A stretch of DNA of 64,000 nt, taken from Aurantiochytrium sp. KH105. Taxonomy: Eukaryota > Sar > Bigyra > Thraustochytrida > Thraustochytriidae. Below are positions 10,307 through 19,942 of the stretch, in pieces (positions within the stretch are counted from its first letter, which is position 1; every line of letters begins with the position of its first letter). The position numbers and the translations under genes are program-made. The notes beneath the pieces are model-generated. The model saw only the letters and a program-made list of their open reading frames with translations. It was not told the origin of the DNA and did no database searches. The stretch lies in the NCBI GenBank assembly GCA_003116975.1, contig BGKB01000046.1:124001-188000 (forward strand). Reading direction: 5' to 3'.

Positions 10307-13300
10307 CTAATTGTCGACGGTACGTCGCAGACGGAGCCGCGCAGCCTGTGAAAAGTCGTAACTGGCATCGCGAAAACTAAACGAATCATTCTTGATGGCG
10401 CAAATTTTGCGGACAAAGTCATCCGCGAGGTCATCTGAAACGTGTGGACAATTCGCCCGCAGGGCATGACGGACGCTGTTGGAAAACGCACATGGGTCGG
10501 CGCCCGGCAAGTTGCGCAGAAATCTGCTCACCATGAAAAGCGTCATGGACAAGGATCCTCCCGAAGAAGACCCAACTCTTGAAGCCGAGAGCCCGCCCGC
10601 AATGCCTGCCACAACATTGTTCACGAGGAGTTGTCCGTTGTCGGCAAAACATTGGCGAATGACAGGGATCGTTTGGTCATAGACGGCCATTTGGCGATCC
10701 CTTTGAATACCTGTCTGAAACACGCTCTCCATAAAGTATAGTAGCGACTCGCCCGCACAACGATGGCTCAACGCAGCGCCTGCGGCGCCACAGTGAAAGG
10801 CAGCGGGGAAAAAGGGTGCTTGAATAACTTCGATCGGCATAACGCGGAGTCCGCGATCTATCGCATTAAAGTAATCCTCCACAAGATCTGGGTGGCCCTC
10901 CATCGCGTCAGGGCCACTGAGTACCTCAAAGACAACTTCAGAGAGCGCACCCAGCACGGCTACATAGTCTTGCGCATGCGCAGGCTCTTCTTCGGCGAAG
11001 ATCTCAATCGCAATCCCTGTCGCATACAAAAAGGGGCTCATCTTGGACCTGCGAAAGCAAGACACCATCAAATTCATGAGTGGTGCAAAGTAAGGTTTAA
11101 AGTGTGACTTGAAAGAGCGCAGCGCCACCTTGAACAACGCAGCGAGGTTCTCCACCGCAGGGGTCGTGCAAAGACCTTCGGCCACAACGCAGAGGGCTGG
11201 CCACACCTCCTGAAAGACGACCAAACTTGGCGGGGCTGGCGTCGACTGCCAAGAGTTGTTATTCTGTTGTTCATTCTGCGCCGTCTGTGGAGGAATCCAT
11301 CCATAGCGGATAAACGTATCGATCGTGCGGATCGAAAAAACAATCGCGGGCATCTGAGCTCCCACATCCTGACCTGCTTCAAGTGTCCGAGCAGCCTGCT
11401 GCAGGGTGTCGACCGCATGTCGTGTCACGTGCCGCACCGCCTCGAGGCACTCATCATACGAGCGAAACTGCACCGCAAGAGCAATGGTGACAAGCAGATT
11501 AATACGGTCTTCGTCAGAGAGTCCGCTGTTCGGGGAGATAGCAACTTCAAAGATACGCGGAACAGCAACGAGGAGCTCCCCGCGGCACGCGACGGCCAAC
11601 TTCTCCATCGCCCTGCACACGACCAATCCGAGCTTGGGCGCAGCGACAATTGTGTCGAGCTCATACTTGATGACTGGCTCGAGCTTTTGCGGATTAAAGT
11701 GCAGGAAATCTGCGTACTCACCAAAGACGCAGCAAATGGTCTCGCGAAGTAGCATCGAGGCGTCGGGCAGGCGAAGACATACCTGAATGATAAAGTCGAT
11801 CGCCACCGAGGGTGTCGAGTCCGAATTCGCACGAGACACCGTAGGGGCAATGGGAATGGTCGCATCCAGTAAAGCCTCCACCTGCGACCAAGCTGAAGCG
11901 TGCCCAATCGGCATCTGTCGCTGCTGCATTTCCACGAGGGCCTGGGCAGCGGCCTCGAGCTGCGGTTTGAGTAACGTCAGCACCGAGGCTGCGGAAAGCT
12001 GCGACGATACTTTCTCCACAATCGACTCGATATCGCTGCGATAGTTTGCGACTTCCTCGTTGAGGTCGGCAAGACAGATTTGCTGCGCATTGTTCAAATC
12101 GTCCGGGACCCGCAAATGGCGAAAGCCGCACCGCAAGAGATCTTCGAGAAAAGGAGTAAGCAAGGCGCGGCGCTCTGCAAAGATGTTCTTCCCAGGTTCG
12201 TATCGAGACAGAGGTGGCGGGTGCCACATCTCCTCGAGAATTTTCAGCCACGCATGCCACGTCACCATCGCAACCTCGGATGAGGTGTGTTGTGGACCCG
12301 CCAGCGCAAGCTGTAGAATTCGTGTGAGCTCATCGTCGCTAGTGCCGGGATCAGTGTGCCGCAGCAGTTGACGGACGTACGAGCGCGCGGTGTGCGCAAA
12401 TATTTTAGCCAAACACGTGCAGATTTCATCGTCATCTTCGCTGGCAGCCCGCGCGTAGACTTGCATCAGAGAAAAAACTCTTGGAGCCACAACGCCCATG
12501 ACGACCTTGTGCTCGGGTTGTTCCAACCTCGCGTATGTATGCACAGTTTCGATAATAACGTCCACGGCGCTGTCGACCAGCTCCGAGCATTCCTCGACGA
12601 TGGTGAAGACCTGCGCCAACAGAGGGCTCTCTGCAAACACAAAGCCGTCAAACTCGACGCACTTGATCCACTCGCGCAGACAGTTAAGGATCTTCATTTG
12701 CACAAAGGCGTCTGCTCCGCTCGATTCGGCGCAAGCAGTGAGGAAACGGAGCACGTCTGCGCTGCAGTCAAACATTTCCATGCTCAGCTGACTTCGGCGC
12801 TCTTTACTGATCGCAAAGAGCGGCGAGTTCATATCTTCTGGTATGATCTGCAGAATCTCAATCAGGCATAGGGCGGACTCTGAAGCGCCGCCGCTGCCAA
12901 AGCGCGACGCCAGGTCCTTGATGGGGGACTCCCACTCTCGCATTTGGACCGCGAGCGCTGCCACTGCGAGGGAGAGCTGGGTGGTGACCACCTGCTTGCG
13001 TTTGCGGTCGCCAAAATGCCGTTCCAGGTGTTGCAGCAGCTTCTCGCGAAGTTTTGGACGCATAGATTCGGAAATCTGGTCCATAAAGTCGTAGCGGATT
13101 TTGGTGTGAAAGGTCTTGGCGGCCAAAAACTGAATCTCCACGCTCACGCGTTCGTTCGGCTGCTCGAGCACCTTGTCCACCACAGACCAGGCTTCTGATT
13201 GCTTCTGGAACTCCATCATCCATTTATTCGCCTCGCGTTGTCGCTCTGGGTTCTTTCCATCAAGCACGGCCTCGCATGCGCTGGCGAACCTCGCCCCGAG

Positions 13301-13318
13301 CTCCTCCAGCGTGTTCAT
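10307..13318 (-). CDS. TNPO3: Transportin-3 / Mtr10-type importin-beta nuclear import receptor
   Basis: 1003 aa, slightly longer than human transportin-3. The family carries SR-type splicing factors (metazoa) or Npl3 (yeast) into the nucleus under Ran control. The N-terminus reads as an importin-beta domain (PERQREANKWMMEFQKQ, then SVEIQFLAAKTFHTKI), and the segment EILQIIPEDMNSP matches the characteristic TNPO3 helix. The rest is a helical HEAT-type solenoid to the C-terminus. I chose the ATG at 13318 (A at -3). The frame stays open about 66 codons further upstream, but only through a GTG in a repeat-rich leader and with low-complexity Ser/Arg/Gly translation. The gene is convergent with the TFIIIC-like gene. 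Confidence 0.88.
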   Translation of the reverse strand: MNTLEELGARFASACEAVLDGKNPERQREANKWMMEFQKQSEAWSVVDKVLEQPNERVSVEIQFLAAKTFHTKIRYDFMDQISESMRPKLREKLLQHLERHFGDRKRKQVVTTQLSLAVAALAVQMREWESPIKDLASRFGSGGASESALCLIEILQIIPEDMNSPLFAISKERRSQLSMEMFDCSADVLRFLTACAESSGADAFVQMKILNCLREWIKCVEFDGFVFAESPLLAQVFTIVEECSELVDSAVDVIIETVHTYARLEQPEHKVVMGVVAPRVFSLMQVYARAASEDDDEICTCLAKIFAHTARSYVRQLLRHTDPGTSDDELTRILQLALAGPQHTSSEVAMVTWHAWLKILEEMWHPPPLSRYEPGKNIFAERRALLTPFLEDLLRCGFRHLRVPDDLNNAQQICLADLNEEVANYRSDIESIVEKVSSQLSAASVLTLLKPQLEAAAQALVEMQQRQMPIGHASAWSQVEALLDATIPIAPTVSRANSDSTPSVAIDFIIQVCLRLPDASMLLRETICCVFGEYADFLHFNPQKLEPVIKYELDTIVAAPKLGLVVCRAMEKLAVACRGELLVAVPRIFEVAISPNSGLSDEDRINLLVTIALAVQFRSYDECLEAVRHVTRHAVDTLQQAARTLEAGQDVGAQMPAIVFSIRTIDTFIRYGWIPPQTAQNEQQNNNSWQSTPAPPSLVVFQEVWPALCVVAEGLCTTPAVENLAALFKVALRSFKSHFKPYFAPLMNLMVSCFRRSKMSPFLYATGIAIEIFAEEEPAHAQDYVAVLGALSEVVFEVLSGPDAMEGHPDLVEDYFNAIDRGLRVMPIEVIQAPFFPAAFHCGAAGAALSHRCAGESLLYFMESVFQTGIQRDRQMAVYDQTIPVIRQCFADNGQLLVNNVVAGIAGGLSASRVGSSSGGSLSMTLFMVSRFLRNLPGADPCAFSNSVRHALRANCPHVSDDLADDFVRKICAIKNDSFSFRDASYDFSQAARLRLRRTVDN

Positions 13319-13957
13319 CTTGCCTAGCTTCTGGCGCAGCAGCGCTTGTCTGCTGCGGCTGGTGCTGCACCGTGCTCTGCAACTACCGCCCTGCACCAGA
13401 CTCGCGCCAGATCGAAGCCGCGGCAGAGAAGACGGACAGCTGCCGCTGCCGCCGACTGAGTGCCGCCGACTGCTACCGACTGCCGCCGACTGCCGCCGAC
13501 TGCCGCCGACCGCCACGCCGCGCGCCGCCGCCGCCGCTCACGGTCGCCTTTTGTCTTGTCGGATTGTTTTTGGCTATGGCTGCGAAGCGAAGCTGGATGG
13601 AAAAAGCGTTGCACTGCAGTCACTCCCTTCTCTCTGTGCCAGCCTAAGAAGTGGCCCTCTTGGTGAACCTGACTGCCTCTCCAACGAACGTCGTGAGCAG
13701 CGACGGGCAGCCTGAGAAGACACAAGTCTTGGGTTGCTTTCAGCTTCGCACAATTAACGTTCGTGCTTGTCAAAACAACAACAAGAAGTAATGGGAATGT
13801 CATGAACGGCTTGTGCTGGTGCTTGTGCTCGCGGAGAATAGTGGAGCTCATACCCTACTTCGAGGGCATTAATTTTTTAAAACAAAGCCAACTGCCGCCG
13901 AGCAAAGCCGTCGAAAATTGTCAGTTCACTTCAATACTTGCAAAAAAGAGATGTTGC
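13319..13957. other. Spacer: transportin-3 leader/promoter and TTLL12 3' region
   Basis: Two genes on the same strand flank this 639-bp spacer. Its left part is GC-rich and repeat-bearing (transportin-3 leader); the right part is more AT-balanced. No further gene is supported. Confidence 0.6.
13461..13510. repeat. 10-bp tandem repeat, unit TGCCGCCGAC
   Basis: Five adjacent copies, one with two changes (TGCTACCGAC), with degenerate copies to the left from about 13441. It lies about 145 bp upstream of the transportin-3 ATG. Confidence 0.85.
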
Positions 13958-15616
13958 CTAGAGGCGTATGAATTCGCCATGCTCGCTTGGGAGAACGGAA
14001 GGCCGATGCTCGCAGAATTCAACGCTTGGACCTTGAGGCCCAGGGTAGAGAACGTCAAAGAGCTGGTCGAGGAAGCGCGGTCGCTGCTGGAACAAACGCC
14101 TATTATCGGGCTTGTAATTGCACTCGAGCAAGACAGGCTGAACGTGCCCATTGCCTTGATCTTGGAGCAAAATGTCAAGGCCATAAACCGCCCTGACGCG
14201 GTCGTCTGGCACGAGACCAATCCGCTCGCCCGCGTCACCAATGTGGCCATAGCATACTGACTGGAAAAAATCGCGAATGACGTCAAAGCACGCCCGGATA
14301 ATTGGGTCAAATTTCAACTCCGTATGCTCTTCAAACCAAGCGATCGCAGCGCCTGTCGTAGGAAAGTCTTGCGTCGGCCTCAGAAGTGGACCCGCTAGCT
14401 TGGGGTCGCGGAAAAGGTATTGCACGACTGTGAGGTGCTGAAGTTGATCCTCAAAATCATCAGGAGCAAATGGGGTCGCAGCCCTTCTGACGACAAAATA
14501 ATCGTAGACAAACAACTCGATTGGCCAAGCATTCCGCAACGCCACAACGAAACGCAGGTCGAATTTGTGGCCAGACAAAAGCAAAGGGCGCTCAACGTAA
14601 CGGCACGCAACGCATACGGCTCCCGCTTGGACATGCTCACAAATGGCTTTCAGCAGCACGGGCAGACGTTTCGATGCTACGATGCCTTTGCTGCGTGCCT
14701 CAGAAGCTGGCTTAATGATCCACGGAGTATCCTTCTCCTGCAGCCAGGTTCCCAGAAATGCGAGAAACTGATTTCGAAGACTCCCAGTCTCACCTCCGTC
14801 CCTGCTTATGCGAAATGAGTCTGGAAACCATGGCACACGCCCGTGCACGAGTTGGACCATGGTCAAAAGGGCGTCTTTGCACGTGAGCCAGTTCTCGCAC
14901 TGTCCAAAGGAGTGTCCAAAAAGCAATCTCCCGTATGGATCGCGGTCAAGCGGCGTAAATCGGTGTCGCGAATCCCACAGCACAACAGGCACGTCCTTTC
15001 GCGTCTTCGCAAATACATCCACGAAGCGAAAGCGAGGATTTTGGAAGCAGCGTTCGAACCAGTCTCGCTTCTCACTGCTGACCACCACATCTGCATCTAT
15101 AACTGCCTCTCGTTGGCCACCTCGCGTCTCTGCGACGAATGAGTCAGCCAGCACCGCGCCCTGCACGAGCATTTCCCCCCTCGTAAGTCTAAGATCTGTT
15201 CTTTCGCTAGTATTTTGCGATTCTTCGGGGTCGTCAAGACCATCGAGAAAAGTACTAATGTCCTCAAACTCGTCGTCGTCGTCATGCGCGCTGTCTTGAG
15301 CAACTCCGTGCTGGGCGTTTCCTTTCGCTTGATTCAAAAGCGACACGCTGGCATGGCAGCTCGTGCTCTCGAGCGGTGTGTGCGAAGGCTGCAGCTGCTG
15401 CAGCAGCAGCAGCTGCTGCTTGTCTTGTCTTTTCAGAGCTAAAGCACGCTCCGCACTTCGCGCAACGCATTCGTCCAAGGTAGCCTCGTGCTCTTGTAAC
15501 GCCGCTTCTGCGGCTCGAAAGAGCCCGAGTGCGCGACTTGCTCGGGCGCACTCGGGCACCCGCGAGAGAAATTCTGCGAGCGTCAAACCTTTTTCTGCTG
15601 CCGCGGCGGCCTCCAT
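13958..15616 (-). CDS. TTLL12: Tubulin--tyrosine ligase-like protein, TTLL12-like
   Basis: 552 aa with a TTL (ATP-grasp) domain in the C-terminal two thirds. The segments TPWIIKPASEARSKGI, RYVERPLLLSGHKFDLRFVV and the closing LLECNYKPDN correspond to the ATP- and Mg-binding parts of the family; the pattern of KPxxxARxxxI, YIERP and KFDLR follows TTLL12 most closely. TTLL enzymes add amino acids to tubulin tails, but animal TTLL12 is thought to be atypical or inactive and is also linked to histone methylation, so catalysis is uncertain. The N-terminal ~150 residues are Ala/Glu/Gln-rich and probably helical. Start at 15616 has A at -3 and G at +4; an ATG three codons upstream (15625) has a weak context. 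It is divergent from the CEP83-like gene. Confidence 0.87.
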   Translation of the reverse strand: MEAAAAAEKGLTLAEFLSRVPECARASRALGLFRAAEAALQEHEATLDECVARSAERALALKRQDKQQLLLLQQLQPSHTPLESTSCHASVSLLNQAKGNAQHGVAQDSAHDDDDEFEDISTFLDGLDDPEESQNTSERTDLRLTRGEMLVQGAVLADSFVAETRGGQREAVIDADVVVSSEKRDWFERCFQNPRFRFVDVFAKTRKDVPVVLWDSRHRFTPLDRDPYGRLLFGHSFGQCENWLTCKDALLTMVQLVHGRVPWFPDSFRISRDGGETGSLRNQFLAFLGTWLQEKDTPWIIKPASEARSKGIVASKRLPVLLKAICEHVQAGAVCVACRYVERPLLLSGHKFDLRFVVALRNAWPIELFVYDYFVVRRAATPFAPDDFEDQLQHLTVVQYLFRDPKLAGPLLRPTQDFPTTGAAIAWFEEHTELKFDPIIRACFDVIRDFFQSVCYGHIGDAGERIGLVPDDRVRAVYGLDILLQDQGNGHVQPVLLECNYKPDNRRLFQQRPRFLDQLFDVLYPGPQGPSVEFCEHRPSVLPSEHGEFIRL

Positions 15617-15974
15617 CTTGTACATAGACTCTCTACGCTAGGGTATGCATCCCAAGGGGGCCTGCTACGGCCCCTGCTGTCGCCAGCCTTCGCGGCGCAC
15701 GGCGCCCATCCAAACTTGAAGCATTGCGCCGTCAAAATGCCGCCGCATCGCCATGCGAGCCCTTTTTACTACACCTCGTGCACCATTTACCGTGGGTACG
15801 CAGCTGGTGCACACCTGGTACGCGCGAGGACCCTTGGCACGTAACGGGCGTGGCGACCGACCTGGGCAAGCAAAAATTAGGCAGACTCGAATCGCGGCTT
15901 TGGACCAGATCGAGGCGCGGGGAAGGAATCCCACGCCCAAGCGCGGGTGTGTTTGTGTGTGCGCGCGCACGCGC
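15617..15974. promoter_or_regulatory. Shared divergent promoter of TTLL12-like and CEP83-like genes
   Basis: The two start codons lie only about 360 bp apart in opposite directions, so this segment must hold both 5' regions. No TATA box stands out. Single half-sites resembling the RFX X-box occur (for example GGCGAC near 15853), but no spaced pair. Confidence 0.5.
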
Positions 15975-18584
15975 ATGATGAACGACCGCGAAGGTGACGC
16001 GGGTGGAGGAGACACCGGTGCTCGTTCTGCTCACGCGGAAATCGATCACGACAGCGGCGCCGAAGAGAACCGACACCGAGGCCTCGAGCCCGACAACGAG
16101 GTGGACGATGAGGACCAGCACCAGGACCAGCACCAGGACCAGCACCAGGAGCAAGATCGTGATGATGATCTCGGCAAGCAAGACAGCGCCGTAGACGACG
16201 CGAGGAATGTTTCAGGGACTGCAGGTGGTGACCATTCCGTGCACTTTGACGTGAGCGTTGATGAGCACGGAGGCTCACGAAATCCGGCTACAGCGACAGG
16301 CACCAGCGCCAACGCTTCTGTTGCGGTAGGGGACGAATACTTTAGCTCCTCCAGCTCAAATCGAAGCCGAGGCCAAATTTTCACCGAGTCAGGATTCTCG
16401 AGCTCCAGCTCCAGCTTTATGACCGGTGCCCCACGCAGCAGTGCGGCGACCGGCACCACGGGTGGCGGCCCGCACACGGGGAGGTCCGATGGCCGCACAA
16501 GCAATCATCGCGTGTACCAGGAGCGCTTTATGCAAATGCTCAAAGAACAACAGCGACGCGCGACAGAGGGCCGAGCCGCCGGAGACGGAAGTGGATCCTA
16601 TGACGACCTGCTCAGTCAGTTCGGAGCGCTTTCCAAGGACTTAGCCAAGGTCGTCGCTCGTTCACAAAAAGTCGAAGATTCAAACGCCGAGCTACATGAA
16701 GCCTACGACCGTCTCAAGGACCAGCATCTGAAGCTGCTTGAGCGCTACCGAGACGCTCGCAAGATGGCGAATGCAGAGGCGGAAACACGAAGGCGTATCG
16801 AGCATCGACAAGATGAAATTGTACAGGGTCTCGCACGCCAGCTCGAGGTCAAGGCAGAAGAGTTTGCCGAGCTGCAGATACAGCTCTCCTTGCCGAGAGA
16901 CGTGAACATTATCCGACAAAAGGTACAGCGCGAGCTCGAGGGTGCGCACCGCGCCCAAGTCTACTCCCGCGATCGAGAGATCGAGAAGCTCCGCGCTTCG
17001 CTCGCCAAGGAGCACAACGCACACGAGCTGCTTAAAACTGAGTTTGAGCAGTATACCTTGAACCAAAAGGAGGAGCGCGAGGTTCTCCGGGCTGAACATC
17101 GCGCTGCCACCGAAGAACTCGCGGCTCAACTATCGCGTCTTCGGCGCGAGGCGGAGGAAACAAGCAAGCAGGAGCAAGTGCGTCTTCGCGCCCTGGATGT
17201 AGCGCAAATTCGTGCGGAACGCGATGGTCTCCGCGAGCAGCTCGTCGTGGCACGAGCTGACCTTGAGAGCGCTCGAATCAGCGCCGACCAGCTCGCGACT
17301 GCGGAAGATCGTGTCCGTCTCGAGCTCGGGGCCGAGGTAAAAGAGCTCCGACTTGAGAACACCAGATTTCGACGACAGCAAGAGCACCATGAGGGCGAAC
17401 GAAGGCGACTTGAAGACGCGCTCGAAAAGGCCAATGCTGCACGTGTCGAGCAGCAGGCCGAAAATTCCAAGCTGGAGTCCAAGCTAGCAGGCGCCGGCAA
17501 AGCTCTCGATGAGGAGCGCGCCCGAGGATCTCGCGCACTTTCCGAGGCTTCCACAAAGGCCGAACGTGAACGCCACGAGTTGCGAGCTCAGGTAGAGAGT
17601 CTCGAGGCGCAGCTCACACGCGTGGCAGCGCGCCACTCGGACCAGGACAAATTACGGGAGGGTCAGCACTCCTCCGCTCTTGCAGAGATTGAACGCGCAC
17701 GAGATCGGGCTCTCGCTACGCTTGAAGACGAAAAGCGCGCGCGTCGGGACCTTGACGAAGAAATTGTCGAGCTGCGGGCGCGTGTCGAGTCACAGGCGCG
17801 AGAGTTTGCCGAGGCGAGGGACCGACTGAGTGAGCAGCGCGACCTGCAAGCAAGTGAGGCGCGGCGTGCTGTTAAGGAGAAGGAAGCCTTGCATGAACGC
17901 GTCAAAGTCCTCGCTGTCAAGCTCGAGCAAGTTGAAACGCGAGCCAACGAACTCGAAGATGAGTATCGCGATCTTCAGGACAAGCATCGCACTGCACTTG
18001 AAAACGCGCGCGAAGCCAAAGAGCGAACGCAACGCGCAGAAAGCCGCTTATCGGCTCTCGACCAAGAACTTCGCATCGAGCTCGAAGAGCAGGCCCGGCT
18101 CCGCGCGGCGCTAGCCGAGTCCTCGCAGCGCGCAGAGGACGAGACCCATGTCGCGCGAGACAAGGAGAACGACGTCAAGCAACGCCTCGCCGAAACTCTT
18201 GTTGCACAGTCGCAAAAGGGCCGTCGCGCGCTCGACAAGCTCGAGAAAAAACATGCCGCCTACCATGAAGCTCTCTCCAAGTGCAAAGACCGCATCAAGG
18301 ACCTTCGCGCAAAGTATCATGCCTCGCAGCGTGAGGTGAGCGCGCTCCTTGCTGCTCGGGAGCGTTTGCAGCAACGCCTTAAAGACCTCGAGCGCTATCG
18401 GGACTTGTACTTTAATATGCGCTCTCACCACATTGTTGACGTTGACATTGATGATGATGGGCATCAGCACCATGACGATGACAATGCAGATGTGGAAGCC
18501 CGTCGTGGGCCCCTCGACGATGACTTCCTTGCCGCCCCGATCGTACGTCCACGCGATGTTGGTCCTCTCGTCGATGAGCCGTGA
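15975..18584 (+). CDS. CEP83: Long coiled-coil protein, CEP83 (CCDC41)-like
   Basis: About 869 aa. The first ~170 residues are acidic and disordered, with a DQHQ repeat, followed by Ser- and Gly-rich stretches. From about residue 175 to near the end the sequence is almost unbroken heptad-type coiled coil rich in Glu, Arg, Leu and Ala. The segment SLPRDVNIIRQKVQRELEG, then a run ending HELLKTEFEQY, resembles the conserved region of CEP83, the distal-appendage/transition-fibre protein needed to dock basal bodies. Coiled coils attract false matches, so this is moderate. The C-terminus is Asp- and His-rich. Two adjacent ATGs (15975, 15978) open the frame; the second has A at -3. Confidence 0.55.
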   Translation: MMNDREGDAGGGDTGARSAHAEIDHDSGAEENRHRGLEPDNEVDDEDQHQDQHQDQHQEQDRDDDLGKQDSAVDDARNVSGTAGGDHSVHFDVSVDEHGGSRNPATATGTSANASVAVGDEYFSSSSSNRSRGQIFTESGFSSSSSSFMTGAPRSSAATGTTGGGPHTGRSDGRTSNHRVYQERFMQMLKEQQRRATEGRAAGDGSGSYDDLLSQFGALSKDLAKVVARSQKVEDSNAELHEAYDRLKDQHLKLLERYRDARKMANAEAETRRRIEHRQDEIVQGLARQLEVKAEEFAELQIQLSLPRDVNIIRQKVQRELEGAHRAQVYSRDREIEKLRASLAKEHNAHELLKTEFEQYTLNQKEEREVLRAEHRAATEELAAQLSRLRREAEETSKQEQVRLRALDVAQIRAERDGLREQLVVARADLESARISADQLATAEDRVRLELGAEVKELRLENTRFRRQQEHHEGERRRLEDALEKANAARVEQQAENSKLESKLAGAGKALDEERARGSRALSEASTKAERERHELRAQVESLEAQLTRVAARHSDQDKLREGQHSSALAEIERARDRALATLEDEKRARRDLDEEIVELRARVESQAREFAEARDRLSEQRDLQASEARRAVKEKEALHERVKVLAVKLEQVETRANELEDEYRDLQDKHRTALENAREAKERTQRAESRLSALDQELRIELEEQARLRAALAESSQRAEDETHVARDKENDVKQRLAETLVAQSQKGRRALDKLEKKHAAYHEALSKCKDRIKDLRAKYHASQREVSALLAARERLQQRLKDLERYRDLYFNMRSHHIVDVDIDDDGHQHHDDDNADVEARRGPLDDDFLAAPIVRPRDVGPLVDEP
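16113..16148 (+). repeat. Coding 12-bp tandem repeat (Asp-Gln-His-Gln)x3
   Basis: Three perfect copies of GACCAGCACCAG in frame within the acidic N-terminal tail of the CEP83-like protein. Copy-number change would keep the reading frame. Confidence 0.9.
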
Positions 18585-18597
18585 TACTTTTGTGCAA

Positions 18598-18603
18598 AAT
18601 AAA
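18598..18603 (+). terminator. Candidate poly(A) signal AATAAA for the CEP83-like gene
   Basis: AATAAA 14 bp after the stop codon. The convergent spacer to the phosphatase gene is only 251 bp and holds no other feature. Confidence 0.4.
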
Positions 18604-18835
18604 AACCAAAAGTCCTGATCAGAAATCCTCTAACGCGTGTCATCGCGACACATCACTTGCCTCTTACTTTATAAAATTTCCCCTGTGAGCCAAGTCTCGT
18701 TCGCTGCTGCTCTGCGTTGTCGTCGACCGAAACGTTTCTTCTTTTGTCGGCTTGCTGTTTCTTTTTCATTGCGAGATGAACATTCGTGTCCCCGTTTGCA
18801 CAGTGCCGTCGAACTGAAGCAGCCCTGCACAAGTC

Positions 18836-19399
18836 TCAGACGTTTTCTTTGCCTGACAGCGTTGGTGAGCTCGTTGTGGATTTTGCCACTCTCCGAGAAC
18901 GTTCAAGACGGTCGAATTTGCGAAGCTGAGCGGCGAAGCCCAAATTTGGTGCTGCCTGGGGCCGCGTTAGGCGGATACGATCCATCGCTTCCATGAAGGA
19001 GAGCCCCTCGCGGCGCATAAGCCACGCCGCCACAATCGAAACAGATCGAGACTTTCCTTGAAAACAATGAACGAGCACGTGATGATTTGCGTCCGACGCA
19101 AGTGTGTTTTCCAAAAAGGATATGACCTCTTCAAAATGCGCGTCAAGGTTTGCTGATGGGATATCGCGAATCTCAACACGCATGTATTTGATCCCATCAT
19201 CTTCAAAAGGGGTTGGCAAGCCGTTCCCGACGGCCACGACATGCGTTATTTTTACTCGCGCGAGCTCTTCTCGGTTCGTGGCGGCGCCGACGGACCCCAG
19301 AAAGACTCTCTCTTCGCAGCATCCTGTAACGACTGCCACCTTGGCATCCACGAGCGCGAGCACGGCCGTCGCTGCTCGCCTCTTCGGCTCAAGCGTCAT
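18836..19399 (-). CDS. Atypical dual-specificity protein phosphatase
   Basis: 187 aa from the ATG at 19399 (G at -3); upstream the frame is open only to a TTG. It is a compact cysteine-phosphatase domain with little else. The P-loop HCFQGKSRS gives H-C-x5-R with catalytic Cys near C112 and Arg near R118. The IRDIPSANLDAHF segment carries the likely general acid near D79. The opening VFLGSVGAATNREEL is the usual first strand and helix of DUSP domains. The size and lack of a rhodanese or kinase-docking domain fit atypical DUSPs; the substrate cannot be told. The gene is convergent with the CEP83-like gene and divergent from RMD5. Confidence 0.88.
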   Translation of the reverse strand: MTLEPKRRAATAVLALVDAKVAVVTGCCEERVFLGSVGAATNREELARVKITHVVAVGNGLPTPFEDDGIKYMRVEIRDIPSANLDAHFEEVISFLENTLASDANHHVLVHCFQGKSRSVSIVAAWLMRREGLSFMEAMDRIRLTRPQAAPNLGFAAQLRKFDRLERSRRVAKSTTSSPTLSGKENV

Positions 19400-19942
19400 G
19401 ACGGCGCTCCTGCTTTGCTCTGACCTGACCAAAAGGTCGCCCAAAAGAGAAACAAACCCCTTCGCTACGTGCGGTGCCAGGAAGAAAGCAAGCGTGCGCC
19501 GCTTGCTCGTCGTCGTTGCTCGTTTCTCCGAAAACTCGACCTCCGTCGCTGGAGGCTATAGCTTTCGTACCGGCTGCTCGTCCTTCATCTTCAAGTTGAT
19601 GATCTATCTTCAAGCCCAACTTGTTGGCGGCGCCGGCCGTAAAATTCCCAAGTGGTCACTCACTGTCAGTCTACTACTATCTATCAGCTGTCACTCAAGC
19701 CGCCGCGTCAATCCCCGAATCTCAATCATCCATACCGCAATCCAAGCCACGATCGACGGGCGCAACTCGCGACTCGCGGCTCGACCTGGCGCGCGAGGCG
19801 CCTCGGTTTGCGCCGCAGCGGTCGTGTGCAGCGGCTTCGGAGCGGAGCGAGCCGGTCGGCGTCGAGCAAGCGCGCGGAGGGAGAGTCGTCAAAGACGCGG
19901 ATAGTTTAGCGGACGTGGGTCTGGCGGCGAGATTTCTTCGCC
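19400..19942. promoter_or_regulatory. Divergent intergenic region, phosphatase / RMD5
   Basis: 543 bp between two divergent start codons. No protein-like frame, no strong repeat and no recognisable motif beyond a GC-rich half next to RMD5. Confidence 0.4.

Noticed and set aside
13319-13516. N-terminal extension of transportin-3 encoding Ser-Arg repeats
   Set aside because: The frame is open but has only a GTG at its end, and the residues come from the 10-bp leader repeat. The RS-like look beside an SR-protein importin is probably coincidence.
15617-15974. RFX X-box between TTLL12-like and CEP83-like genes
   Set aside because: Only isolated half-sites were found, with no pair at the 1-3 bp spacing the motif needs.
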